Assembly: GCF_018889995.1 (NCBI RefSeq) | Contig: NZ_CP076547.1 | Location: 1,426,001-1,490,000 of the forward strand | Length of the DNA stretch: 64,000 nt | Source of the DNA: Subtercola sp. PAMC28395 | GTDB lineage: Bacteria; Actinomycetota; Actinomycetes; Actinomycetales; Microbacteriaceae | Direction of reading: 5' to 3' | Shown here: positions 42,803 to 50,126 of the stretch, piece by piece | Numbering within the stretch: the first letter of the stretch is position 1 | Layout: each line of letters starts with the position of its first letter | Program-made: the position numbers and the translations under genes | The notes under the pieces: model-generated | Seen by the model: the letters and a program-made list of their open reading frames with translations, nothing else | Told to the model about the DNA's origin: nothing | The model's database searches: none

Positions 42803-42981
42803 AATAAGGTCCGCCCACCGGCGAAATTGACGGATATTCTGGCCTGTCGCAAACCTTAGATGAAGGGTTGAGGGTTTACGATCTGCGACTTGACGAGAGC
42901 GAACTACATCGGTGTAATTAGTTATAGGGGTTTTTCGAAAAGGCTCGGCACGTCGAAGTCTTGAAGAATGGAGGGCATGAT

Positions 42982-43299
42982 ATGTCACCAGTAGCAGGCC
43001 TCCACTCGGGGGCACCAGACGACTGGTTCGTCGACCCCGTCATTCTCGGTGTTCCGGGGGTCCGACAGGCTGAAGACAATCCGCTCGCCTGGCAGACGGA
43101 TTCGCTCTGCGCCCAGACCGACCCCGAGGCATTCTTTCCCGAAAAGGGTGGGTCGACCCGCGACGCGAAGCGCATCTGCCAGACGTGCGAGGTCAAGGCA
43201 CAGTGCCTCGAGTATGCGTTGCAGAACGACGAGCGTTTCGGCATCTGGGGCGGGCTCTCCGAACGGGAACGTCGCAAACTCCGCAAGCAGGCCAGCTAG
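42982..43299 (+). CDS. WhiB-family iron-sulfur regulator (WhiB2/WhmD-like)
   Basis: A 105-residue protein with four cysteines: one in DSLCAQTDPEAFFPEKGG near 42, and three in ICQTCEVKAQC near 65-75, which bind a [4Fe-4S] cluster in this family. The C-terminal GIWGGLSERERRKLRKQ carries the WhiB turn and basic end. ATG 42982 has a perfect GGAGGG 6 nt upstream; the TTG further back at 42961 is not needed. The gene order (manA and DUF3499 nearby) resembles the neighbourhood of whiB2 in Mycobacterium, which controls cell division. A possible promoter (TTGACG at 42890, TAATTA at 42915, spacing 19) lies upstream; confidence in it is low. Confidence 0.93.
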   Translation: MSPVAGLHSGAPDDWFVDPVILGVPGVRQAEDNPLAWQTDSLCAQTDPEAFFPEKGGSTRDAKRICQTCEVKAQCLEYALQNDERFGIWGGLSERERRKLRKQAS

Positions 43300-43309
43300 C
43301 GCCAGCGCT

Positions 43310-43387
43310 CACTGGCTCCGGTGCCCACTGGCTTCGGTGCCCACTAGCTTCGTGCCCACTGGGTGGGGTGCCCGGTGATTCGGTGCC
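43310..43387 (+). repeat. Degenerate tandem repeat of about 16 bp after whiB
   Basis: Five imperfect units follow each other, of the form CACTGGCTCCGGTGCC, then with cttcgg or agcttcg variants, ending in a more divergent unit. The region from 43300 to 43544 has no gene. No hairpin with a T run is visible. The repeat may be a remnant of slippage; no function is known. Confidence 0.6.
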
Positions 43388-43531
43388 CCCCGGCTCCAGT
43401 GACCACGAGCGTCACTGCGAACAGGGTTCACTGCGCACGCGGCGTGACTCCGCACCGGCCTCGACGTGCTCGGAGGCACACCTGCATAGGGGCGCGCCGT
43501 GGAGCATCGGCGTTTCGACGGGGCTCGCGTC

Positions 43532-43537
43532 TAGAGT
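43532..43537 (+). promoter_or_regulatory. Candidate -10 hexamer, leaderless start of the GT2-membrane fusion gene
   Basis: TAGAGT ends 7 nt before ATG 43545, and no SD is present before the start. Confidence 0.45.
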
Positions 43538-43544
43538 CGAATGA

Positions 43545-46500
43545 ATGCAAGCCCGAGTAACTGCCGTACTGGTCGCCCACAATGGCGCGGAGCGTCTTCC
43601 GCGTACGCTGGCGGCCGTCGAGGCCCAGACCCGGCGACCCGATGCTCTCGTCGTCGTCGATGCTGCGTCGACCGATACAACGGCCAAACTCCTCTCTGAG
43701 GTTCAACCCACCGGGTTCCTGTCGGCCTCGAGCAGGCTCACCTTCGGCGTCGCGATCTCGCACGCTCTCGGCGTGGTGTCTCCTCCCTCCTCCGATTCCG
43801 AATGGCTCTGGCTCCTCGCACACGACAGCGCGCCCGAACCCGGTGCGCTTGCGGCTCTGCTGGCTGCGGTCGAAGTGAACCCTTCGGTGGCGGTCGCCGG
43901 CCCCAAGCAGATGGAGTGGAACAACGGCGACTACATCGCCGGGTTCGGCGAATCGATCACTCGATTCGGGTCGAGTGTTCCCCTGGTCGAGCGTGAACTC
44001 GACCAGGCGCAGCACGACCGGATGAGCGACGTTCTCGGCGTCGGTGCGGCGGGCATGCTGGTTCGCCACACCGTCTGGAACCAGCTCGGTGGGTTCGACG
44101 ACGCCCTTCACACTGCGGACAACGGCCTCGACTTCTCGATCAGGGCGAGGCTCGCCGGCCACCGGGTCATGGCCGTACCCGACGCGAAGGTCGCGACTGC
44201 GGGCGACGGGCTCTCGGGTCCCGGTACTTCGGCGAAGGGCTCCCAGCGCCGCAAGCGCCAGTCGGCTCGGCGCGCGGCCCAACTACACCGGCGCCTGGTC
44301 TACGCCCCCGCGTTCGCAGTGGTCTTCCACTGGTTGTCGTTGGTGCCTCTTGCCGTCGTGAGAACGTTCTTCCAGGTTCTTCGCAAGCAGCCGGGCGCCG
44401 TCACCGGTGAATTCGCGGCGGCGTTCAGAACGGCCTTCAGCGGTCGCGTCGGTGCTGCGCGGCGCTCCATTCGTACAACTCGGTCCGCAAGCTGGGGGGC
44501 AGTAGCCCCGCTCCGTGTTCCCGGTGGCGAGGTGCGCCGCCGCAATGCGCTGGTGCGTGAACTCGCGCTGTCGCGTGCTCGAGGCTCGCGAGAGGAGCTG
44601 TTCTTCTTCTCCGGTGGAGGTGCAGCCATCGTCATCGCGGCCGCGGTGCTTGGGCTTGCTCTCTTCTTTCCGCTGCTCGGCTCAGCGGCTCTCACTGGTG
44701 GATCGTTCCTGCCCCTGGGCGACGTCGGAGGCCTGTGGGCACAGGTCGGTTACGGCTGGCGTGACTTGGGGCTCGGCTTTGTAGGCGCATCCGACCCCTT
44801 CGCCTACATGGTGGCAGTCTTCGGCTCGATCACGTTCTGGTCGCCGTCGGTTGCGCTGGTGGTGCTGTACCTCGCTGCCTTCCCCCTGGCGGCCCTGGCA
44901 GCATGGTTCTGCGCTGCAAAACTCACCTCGAGGCAGGGCCTGCGGGTTTTCGCAGCCGTGCTGTGGGTGATCGCTCCACCGTTCCTCAGCTCGATGGATG
45001 CCGGCCAGGTCGGTGCCATCATCGCGCACCTCCTGCTGCCGTGGCTCGTTCTCGCAGCGCTGTCTGCAGCGCGGTCGTGGCCTGCCTCTGCGATTGCTTC
45101 GCTCCTCTTCGCCGGTGTGCTCGCCGCAGCGCCGTCGCTCTGGCCGGCGCTGCTTGTGCTGTGGTTCGGCGCGGTTGTCTTCTCACGCCGGGCCATTGCC
45201 CGGTACATCGGCATCCCGATTCCGGCGCTGGCGCTCTTCCTGCCCCTCGCGTATGACCAGTTCCAGAGGGGCACACCGCTTGGCCTGCTCGCCGACCCCG
45301 GACTCCCGAACGCGCACGGCCCTGTCAGCCTCATCGATCTGCTTCTCGGGCAGCCGCAGAGCGGTCTCGGCGGCTGGTCGGGTATCGGCGCGGCAGTCGG
45401 TCTCGATTCGGCAACCGTGCAGCTCATCGCTGTGCTGCTCGTGGTGCCCCTGGCGCTCATCGCTCTCGTGGCGCTCTTCCTCCCGAGATCGTATGCCGCC
45501 GCCCTCGCTGCCCTCGTCGCTGTGCTGGGCTTCGCCACTGCGGTCGCGGCCACGATGATCTCGGTCTCGTCGACCGGCGCGCTCGAGATCTCGATCTGGC
45601 CGGGTGCCGGGCTCAGCCTCTTCTGGCTCGGCCTTCTCGGTGCAGCGACGATCGGCCTGTCGAGCTTCACCCGGCTCGCGGCTCTCCCCGCAGTGGTGGC
45701 TGCGGTGGCCATCGCTGTGCTCGCGGTACCTGTGGCGACGTCCACCCTGGTCGGCACGAGCGCAATGCGGCCGGGCACCGGTCAATCGCTTCCCGCTTTC
45801 GTCACGGCAGAGGCCACGTCGAACCCCCGGGTCGGCACCTTGGTGCTCGTTCCGCAATCGAATGGTGGCCTCGCGGCGTCCGTCGTCCATGGCGCAGGTG
45901 CCACGCTCGAGACGCAGTCCACGCTCGCCGCGACCGTTGTCGGCCTGTCGCCCGCCGAGCAGAACCTGGCGAACCTGGTGGGCAACCTTGCCTCCCGCAG
46001 CAGCACAGACCCCACGGCAGAACTTGCCCAGCTCGGCATCGAGTTTGTTGTGCTCGCCCCGCCCGCTGCCACTGCCTCGTCGACGGATGCCCAAGCCGTC
46101 GCTGCCCGCGCCACCAGCTCGTTCGACAGCAACGCCTCACTGACCTCCATCGGGCAGACCTTCGCCGGCAAGCTCTGGCAGGTGACCGGCAGCCCCGGAC
46201 TATCCGCGTTGCCGGCGCCATCACCCTCGAATACCGGCACTCCGACGGGCGTACTCATTCTGATCATCCAGGCCGTCGTCTTCGGGTTGGCGTTGTTGCT
46301 GGCACTGCCTGCGGGGCGACTCGAGGCCCATGGGCTGCGAGCCGCAACGGCGCTCGACGAGGCTGCGGAGCTCGAGGAGCTGGCGGAGCCTGACGAGTCG
46401 GGCGCGCTTGCGGCTGGCGCTGAGCCAGATCCTGATGGCGCCGAGACCGATCCTGATGGCGCTGAGCCCGATCCTGATAGTGCCGAGACCGATCCTGTTG

Positions 46501-46655
46501 ATGCTGAACCCGATCCTGAAGGCAGGAGCGCTGCTGAAGGCGTCAGCACTGGCCCCAGCGCGCGCCCCAGCGCAGATACCAGCGCAGATACCAGCGCAGA
46601 TGCCTCAGCTGAAACCTCTGCCGAGCCCACTGAGGAGGCGCACCGTGGCGAGTAG
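43545..46655 (+). CDS. Giant GT2-membrane fusion protein with acidic repeat tail
   Basis: A 1036-residue protein. Residues 1-250 form a GT-A domain with VTAVLVAHNGAERLPRTLAAVEA, VVVDAASTDTT near 37, LLAHDSAPEPGAL near 89 as the metal site and MLVRHTVWNQLGGFDD near 168. About a dozen membrane helices follow between about 255 and 730, then an extracytoplasmic part, one more helix near 905-925, and a cytoplasmic or exposed tail. The tail has five copies of a seven-residue unit (E-P/T-D-P-D-G-A), and a Ser-Ala-Asp-Thr repeat. It is a conserved actinobacterial protein between whiB and DUF5719. Its function is unknown but is likely glycan related. The last 11 bp overlap the DUF5719 gene. Confidence 0.88.
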   Translation: MQARVTAVLVAHNGAERLPRTLAAVEAQTRRPDALVVVDAASTDTTAKLLSEVQPTGFLSASSRLTFGVAISHALGVVSPPSSDSEWLWLLAHDSAPEPGALAALLAAVEVNPSVAVAGPKQMEWNNGDYIAGFGESITRFGSSVPLVERELDQAQHDRMSDVLGVGAAGMLVRHTVWNQLGGFDDALHTADNGLDFSIRARLAGHRVMAVPDAKVATAGDGLSGPGTSAKGSQRRKRQSARRAAQLHRRLVYAPAFAVVFHWLSLVPLAVVRTFFQVLRKQPGAVTGEFAAAFRTAFSGRVGAARRSIRTTRSASWGAVAPLRVPGGEVRRRNALVRELALSRARGSREELFFFSGGGAAIVIAAAVLGLALFFPLLGSAALTGGSFLPLGDVGGLWAQVGYGWRDLGLGFVGASDPFAYMVAVFGSITFWSPSVALVVLYLAAFPLAALAAWFCAAKLTSRQGLRVFAAVLWVIAPPFLSSMDAGQVGAIIAHLLLPWLVLAALSAARSWPASAIASLLFAGVLAAAPSLWPALLVLWFGAVVFSRRAIARYIGIPIPALALFLPLAYDQFQRGTPLGLLADPGLPNAHGPVSLIDLLLGQPQSGLGGWSGIGAAVGLDSATVQLIAVLLVVPLALIALVALFLPRSYAAALAALVAVLGFATAVAATMISVSSTGALEISIWPGAGLSLFWLGLLGAATIGLSSFTRLAALPAVVAAVAIAVLAVPVATSTLVGTSAMRPGTGQSLPAFVTAEATSNPRVGTLVLVPQSNGGLAASVVHGAGATLETQSTLAATVVGLSPAEQNLANLVGNLASRSSTDPTAELAQLGIEFVVLAPPAATASSTDAQAVAARATSSFDSNASLTSIGQTFAGKLWQVTGSPGLSALPAPSPSNTGTPTGVLILIIQAVVFGLALLLALPAGRLEAHGLRAATALDEAAELEELAEPDESGALAAGAEPDPDGAETDPDGAEPDPDSAETDPVDAEPDPEGRSAAEGVSTGPSARPSADTSADTSADASAETSAEPTEEAHRGE
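46422..46526 (+). repeat. Five tandem 21-bp units in the tail of the GT2 fusion gene
   Basis: Units of the form GAG(A/C)C(C/A)GATCCTGATGGCGC repeat five times, each coding for E-(P/T)-D-P-x-x-A. A 12-bp repeat (AGCGCAGATACC, three copies at 46569-46604) follows. Such repeats vary in copy number by slippage. Confidence 0.85.
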
Positions 46656-48084
46656 ATCATCCGTCGCCCGCACCAGCGTGCGGCTGGCGACCAGCGTGGT
46701 GGTGCTCGCGCTCGGGGTGGCGACGGTCGCCTCGGCCGCGTTCCTCGACCTGCCGCAGCACGCAGCCGGAGTGCCGAGTGTGACAGTGACGCCAGAGGCC
46801 TCCGACCAGACGCGGGCCTGCCCCGGCCCCTTGGTGCAGATCGATGGCGGCGCCACTGCGGACCGCGCCCAGGGTTCCCCCTCGCTCGTCTCGGTGGGCG
46901 CCCCGGTGCTGCAGACCGGCGCAGACCCGAGCTCCACCGGCATCAACACTTCTGAGCTCCAGACGCCCGATTCACGCCCCGGAGGAGCGCTCCCCACAAG
47001 CCTCACCGCGACGGGTGCAGACGGTACCCTGTTGGCAGGCAGCCAGTCGGTGCAGGTCTCCGAGAGCGACCTCGTCGGACTGGCGAGCACGGAATGTGCC
47101 GAGGCTACTCCCGACAGCTGGCTGGTGGCCGGTGCGACAACGACCGGGCGCACGAGCTTCGTCATGCTGAGCAATCCGAGCGATGTGCTGGCGACCGTCA
47201 CCCTCGGCATCTTCGGCGAGACCGGGCTGGTGAGTGCGCCGGGTACAAGCGGCATCATCGTCCAGCCGCACTCGCAGCGGGCTCTGTCGCTGGCGGGGCT
47301 CGCACCGAACCTGGTTTCGCCGGTCATCCATGTCACCAGCGCCGGGGGCAGCGTGCTCGCGTCGCTCCAGTCGAGCATTGTACGGTCACTGACTCCCGGC
47401 GGCATCGATGTGGTCGGCCCCACTGCTGGCCCTGCGCTGACCCAGACGATCTCGGGGGTCCAGGTGGTCAGTACGAGCGCCATCGCCGAACGGGCGACCG
47501 ACCCGGCCTCGAGTGACCTGCCTGCCACGCTTCGGGTCTATGTACCCGGTTCGGAATCGGCGACGCTCACCGTCACCCTCAAGAGTGAGACGCTCGGCGT
47601 GGCAGACACCACCGTGAACTACAGCGCGACCGGCGGCATCGTGACGGAGTTCCCGTTCCCCTCGCTCACCGACGACACGTATGCGGTCACAGTGGCGTCA
47701 GACCAGCCTGTGGTCGCGGGGGCCCGTTCGGCAGTCGTCAGCGGCGGCGTCGACTACGCCTGGTACCAGTCGAGCCCGTTGCTCGCCGGATCGTTCATCG
47801 TCGCCACGGCCACGGGCCCGAACCCGAAGCTCCAACTGGTCAACACCGGCGGCACGGATGCTGCGGTCACCGTCACCCCGAACGCCGGCGGTTCACCGCA
47901 GACCCTCACGGTCGCGGCAGGCAGTGCCACGGGCGTGCCGCTGTCGAATGCGACGACATACGCCGTGACCACATCAGCGCCGCTCACGGCATCTGTGGGC
48001 TACCTCGGCGACGGACTCATCTCGGCGTTCGCTGTGAGCCCGGCAAGCCCCCTCGCCTCGCCGATCACGATCTACCGCGGGTAA
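46645..48084 (+). CDS. DUF5719-family exported protein
   Basis: A 479-residue protein with a signal-anchor or signal peptide at about residues 8-32 (SVRLATSVVVLALGVATVASA) and a long extracytoplasmic part rich in Ala, Ser, Thr and Val. It is likely beta-rich. Repeated NPS or SNPSDVLATVTLGIFGE-like segments (residue 175 onward) resemble the DUF5719 family, which is conserved next to this large GT2 in Actinobacteria. GTG 46645 is chosen since GAGGAG lies 7 nt upstream and the overlap with the previous gene is short. Function unknown. It ends 161 bp before a convergent gene, with repeats between. Confidence 0.85.
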   Translation: MASRSSVARTSVRLATSVVVLALGVATVASAAFLDLPQHAAGVPSVTVTPEASDQTRACPGPLVQIDGGATADRAQGSPSLVSVGAPVLQTGADPSSTGINTSELQTPDSRPGGALPTSLTATGADGTLLAGSQSVQVSESDLVGLASTECAEATPDSWLVAGATTTGRTSFVMLSNPSDVLATVTLGIFGETGLVSAPGTSGIIVQPHSQRALSLAGLAPNLVSPVIHVTSAGGSVLASLQSSIVRSLTPGGIDVVGPTAGPALTQTISGVQVVSTSAIAERATDPASSDLPATLRVYVPGSESATLTVTLKSETLGVADTTVNYSATGGIVTEFPFPSLTDDTYAVTVASDQPVVAGARSAVVSGGVDYAWYQSSPLLAGSFIVATATGPNPKLQLVNTGGTDAAVTVTPNAGGSPQTLTVAAGSATGVPLSNATTYAVTTSAPLTASVGYLGDGLISAFAVSPASPLASPITIYRG

Positions 48085-48100
48085 TGCACGTGGTCCCGCG

Positions 48101-48133
48101 TTGAGCAGGGGGCGAAGCGGCCGTATCGAAACC
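48101..48133. repeat. Dispersed repeat, copy 2 (TTGAG...TATCGAAACC)
   Basis: Resembles 261-296 in its ends and spacing; sits directly after the DUF5719 gene and 15 bp before another copy. The intergenic stretch 48085-48245 has no gene. Confidence 0.6.
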
Positions 48134-48148
48134 CGCTCCACCACCCCG

Positions 48149-48185
48149 CTGGCTGAGTAGGCGACGAAACGGCCGTGTCGAAACC
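48149..48185. repeat. Dispersed repeat, copy 3 (CTGAGTAG...TGTCGAAACC)
   Basis: A second unit in tandem orientation with the previous one, with GCTGGCTGAG at its start as at 261-270. Confidence 0.6.
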
Positions 48186-48245
48186 TGACTCACCCGCGCT
48201 CGCGGGTCAGGCGGCAGCACTCGCCGAGCGAGTCATGCCCGGTGC

Positions 48246-48686
48246 TCAGAAGTGCCGGTACCGGTCGGGCGCCAGATCCCAGGGGTCTTTCCCGAGATAC
48301 TCGGCCACGCCGCGGAACACGCAGCTCTCGATCACCATGCGCTTGTGCAGCTCGTCGTCGCGGTGCAGCTTGGTCAGTCGCTGGATGGGCAGCCGGAACA
48401 GAATGATGCGATTGCCGATCACCTTCCATCGTTCCACTGGGGCGCCCTCAGCAGGCATCCCCAGGGGCACGGCGCCGATCTCGAAGATCACATCAGCGAG
48501 TTCTTCGGGCCAGACGCCCTTGAGGTAGTCGGCGGTCGACGCCACGGTCATCTCGAAGAGGTCGATTCGCGTGCGAAGCGGTGGCAGATGCGGCCCCGTG
48601 ACCGACGAACGCAGAGTACGGCCATGGCGGTTGCGGTATCGGTAGCGCGAAGTTTTGGCTCCGGTGTTCCGCCGTGGACGTGGCAT
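48246..48686 (-). CDS. Metallopeptidase-family protein lacking an HExxH motif
   Basis: A 146-residue protein of the small zincin-like family encoded next to DUF3499 in Actinobacteria. The residues IFEIGAVPLGMPAEGAPVERW near 66 and HKRMVIESCVFRGVAEYLG near 113 align with the helix that carries HExxH in relatives; here it reads ESCVFRG, so the two zinc histidines are missing. It may be a non-catalytic variant. The first 40 residues are basic and probably disordered. ATG 48686 has TAAGCT 6 nt upstream as a possible -10, and no SD, so a leaderless transcript is likely. It diverges from DUF3499 across 60 bp. Confidence 0.78.
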   Translation of the reverse strand: MPRPRRNTGAKTSRYRYRNRHGRTLRSSVTGPHLPPLRTRIDLFEMTVASTADYLKGVWPEELADVIFEIGAVPLGMPAEGAPVERWKVIGNRIILFRLPIQRLTKLHRDDELHKRMVIESCVFRGVAEYLGKDPWDLAPDRYRHF

Positions 48687-48692
48687 AGAGCA

Positions 48693-48698
48693 AGCTTA
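48693..48698 (-). promoter_or_regulatory. Candidate -10 hexamer of the metallopeptidase-like gene
   Basis: On the minus strand TAAGCT ends 6 nt before the ATG; no SD precedes the start. Confidence 0.45.
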
Positions 48699-48733
48699 CG
48701 GCGCGCCCGCCTGGCCGTTCACCCTCTCGTGCA

Positions 48734-48739
48734 TAGTCT
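48734..48739 (+). promoter_or_regulatory. Candidate -10 hexamer of the DUF3499 gene
   Basis: TAGTCT ends 7 nt before ATG 48747; no SD is present, so the mRNA is probably leaderless. Confidence 0.45.
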
Positions 48740-48746
48740 GTAATCA

Positions 48747-48959
48747 ATGACCACCAGAACCTGCTCGCGCATCACCTGCCAGGGCGAAGCCGTCTCGACG
48801 TTCACCTACGTCTACGCCGACTCCATCGCGGTTCTCGGCCCCCTTAGCTTCCAGCACGAACCGCACAGCTACGACCTGTGCGCGAAGCACACCGAGAAGC
48901 TCTCGGCCCCCCAAGGCTGGCAGGTCGTGCGCTACACCACGGTAGGCACCGACTTCTAG
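48747..48959 (+). CDS. DUF3499-family protein
   Basis: A 70-residue protein. It has three cysteines (in RTCSRITCQGEA at residues 4-15 and DLCAKHTEKL near 43), which with the following His could bind zinc. The YADSIAVLGPL segment near 23 and the PQGWQVVRY end are typical of DUF3499, a family conserved in Actinobacteria beside whiB2 and the metallopeptidase-like gene. Its function is not known. The leader is only a few bases long by the promoter position. The 286 bp that follow it carry no gene but hold palindromic repeats. Confidence 0.9.
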   Translation: MTTRTCSRITCQGEAVSTFTYVYADSIAVLGPLSFQHEPHSYDLCAKHTEKLSAPQGWQVVRYTTVGTDF

Positions 48960-48992
48960 TCGGCGTCGCGCCCGGGCCCCGGGCATCCCGCG

Positions 48993-49052
48993 GTCGAGTT
49001 GCCCGAATGTGCAAGAAATTCGCCGAAACCCTGCGCAAACGGGAAAGTCGAC
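48993..49052. repeat. 60-bp palindromic element, copy 1
   Basis: The ends are inverted: GTCGAGTTGCCCG at the left and CGGGAAAGTCGAC at the right. The interior is AAAC and CTGCGC rich. It is identical to copy 2 for 68 bp (48993-49060 and 49165-49232), offset by 172 bp. Confidence 0.8.
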
Positions 49053-49079
49053 GTGGCGCCGCTGGAGAAAAGCGCTATT

Positions 49080-49133
49080 GAGATGACGCCATCCGCCCAA
49101 TCGGGAGCGCGCGCGGGGCATTCGTGTCATCTC
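49080..49133. repeat. 54-bp hairpin element between the two 60-bp elements
   Basis: GAGATGAC at 49080-49087 pairs with GTCATCTC at 49126-49133, and the inside is GC-rich (ATCCGCCCAATC, then GCGCGCGCGGGG). Not related by eye to the 60-bp element. It may be an independent repeat or part of a composite. Confidence 0.55.
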
Positions 49134-49164
49134 GCGTGCCCCCTCGCTTCCGGCGCGCCAAGCC

Positions 49165-49224
49165 GTCGAGTTGCCCGAATGTGCAAGAAATTCGCCGAAA
49201 CCCTGCGCAAACGGGAAAGTCGAC
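49165..49224. repeat. 60-bp palindromic element, copy 2
   Basis: A perfect copy of 48993-49052, extended to 68 identical bases at the right edge. It lies 22 bp before the end of the RDD gene. Confidence 0.8.
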
Positions 49225-49245
49225 GTGGCGCCGAGCGAGGGCGGG

Positions 49246-50109
49246 CTAGCGGCGGGGGTAGCCGTGGGGGAGGCCCGAGAGAAGCGGCGACAGGCGTGCG
49301 AGCCGAGCCGACTCGAGGTGCAGGGCAGCGGTCTCCCGGTCGCGACGGAGAGCCGCGATTCCGAGCAACAGCAGCTCAGGCGGCACCGGAGGCACGGGCG
49401 ACACGAACGGCGCCGCCTCGAACAGAAGGGCCGCGGCGTGGCGCTGCCGGGCATCCGGAGTCATGTGGCTCGCCTCGGCGAGGAACTGCGCGATGCGCCG
49501 GGCGAGCCGGTCTGGCAGCTTCGCCACATCGGCCACCTGTGCCCAGCCGTACAGCTGCGGCGGCATCGGCGCGGCCTGCGAGACCACCTTCGGCACGCGT
49601 TCGTGCTGGCTGTAGGTGCCGGCCAGCAGGTCACCGAGGCGCTTCGATCGTGGGTTCAACAGCGCCACGATCACGGCGAGGCCACCCAGCGTGAAGTAGA
49701 TCTCGAGCACGCCCGTGAGCGCCCTGATGAAGGCATGGCGAAAGGATGCTGCGCCCCCGTCGTCGCGCACGATCCGCGCCCCGACGGCGAGCCTGCCGAG
49801 CGACCGGCCCTTCATCAGCGTTTCGACCACCGTCGGCACCACCACGATGCAGAACACCAGGCTCGTCACGATGGCGGCCTGGGTGATGGCGTCGTCGGCA
49901 CCGGTCGAGGCCTGCCAGAAGCTGATCAGGAACACCGCCCCGATGAACAGGCCGACCGAGAACAGGACGTCGATCATGGTGCCGGCCGCACGCAGGATGA
50001 AGCTGGTGGGCCGCACGTCGAGAGCCACGGCCTCGCCCGTGACGAGGAGCGCGTCGTTGTGCTCGAGTGAGTGTGTCGCTCCGAGGGGAGCGAGAAGTGG
50101 CTCAGCCAT
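49246..50109 (-). CDS. RDD-family membrane protein
   Basis: A 287-residue protein with an RDD domain in its first half: the family Arg in TSFILRAAGTMIDVL near residue 38, and helices at about 42-64, 75-100 and 140-160. The later LNPRSKRLGDLLAGTYSQHERVP near 155 is the conserved RDD end segment. The second half is soluble and helical, and its function is unknown. ATG 50109 fits a -10-like TAGATG 7 nt upstream; ATG 50118 is an alternative. RDD proteins are often encoded next to SpoIIM, DUF58 and MoxR genes, as here, and are thought to belong to an envelope stress or protein-quality system. Confidence 0.85.
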   Translation of the reverse strand: MAEPLLAPLGATHSLEHNDALLVTGEAVALDVRPTSFILRAAGTMIDVLFSVGLFIGAVFLISFWQASTGADDAITQAAIVTSLVFCIVVVPTVVETLMKGRSLGRLAVGARIVRDDGGAASFRHAFIRALTGVLEIYFTLGGLAVIVALLNPRSKRLGDLLAGTYSQHERVPKVVSQAAPMPPQLYGWAQVADVAKLPDRLARRIAQFLAEASHMTPDARQRHAAALLFEAAPFVSPVPPVPPELLLLGIAALRRDRETAALHLESARLARLSPLLSGLPHGYPRR

Positions 50110-50112
50110 GGC

Positions 50113-50118
50113 TATCAT
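50113..50118 (+). promoter_or_regulatory. Candidate -10 hexamer of the SpoIIM-like gene
   Basis: TATCAT ends 8 nt before ATG 50127. On the opposite strand TAGATG (50117-50122) could serve the RDD gene, so the two promoters would overlap. Confidence 0.4.
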
Positions 50119-50126
50119 CTAAGCAG

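Noticed and set aside
43310..43387. Possible CRISPR array
   Set aside because: Units are contiguous and about 16 bp with no spacers between them; no cas genes are present.
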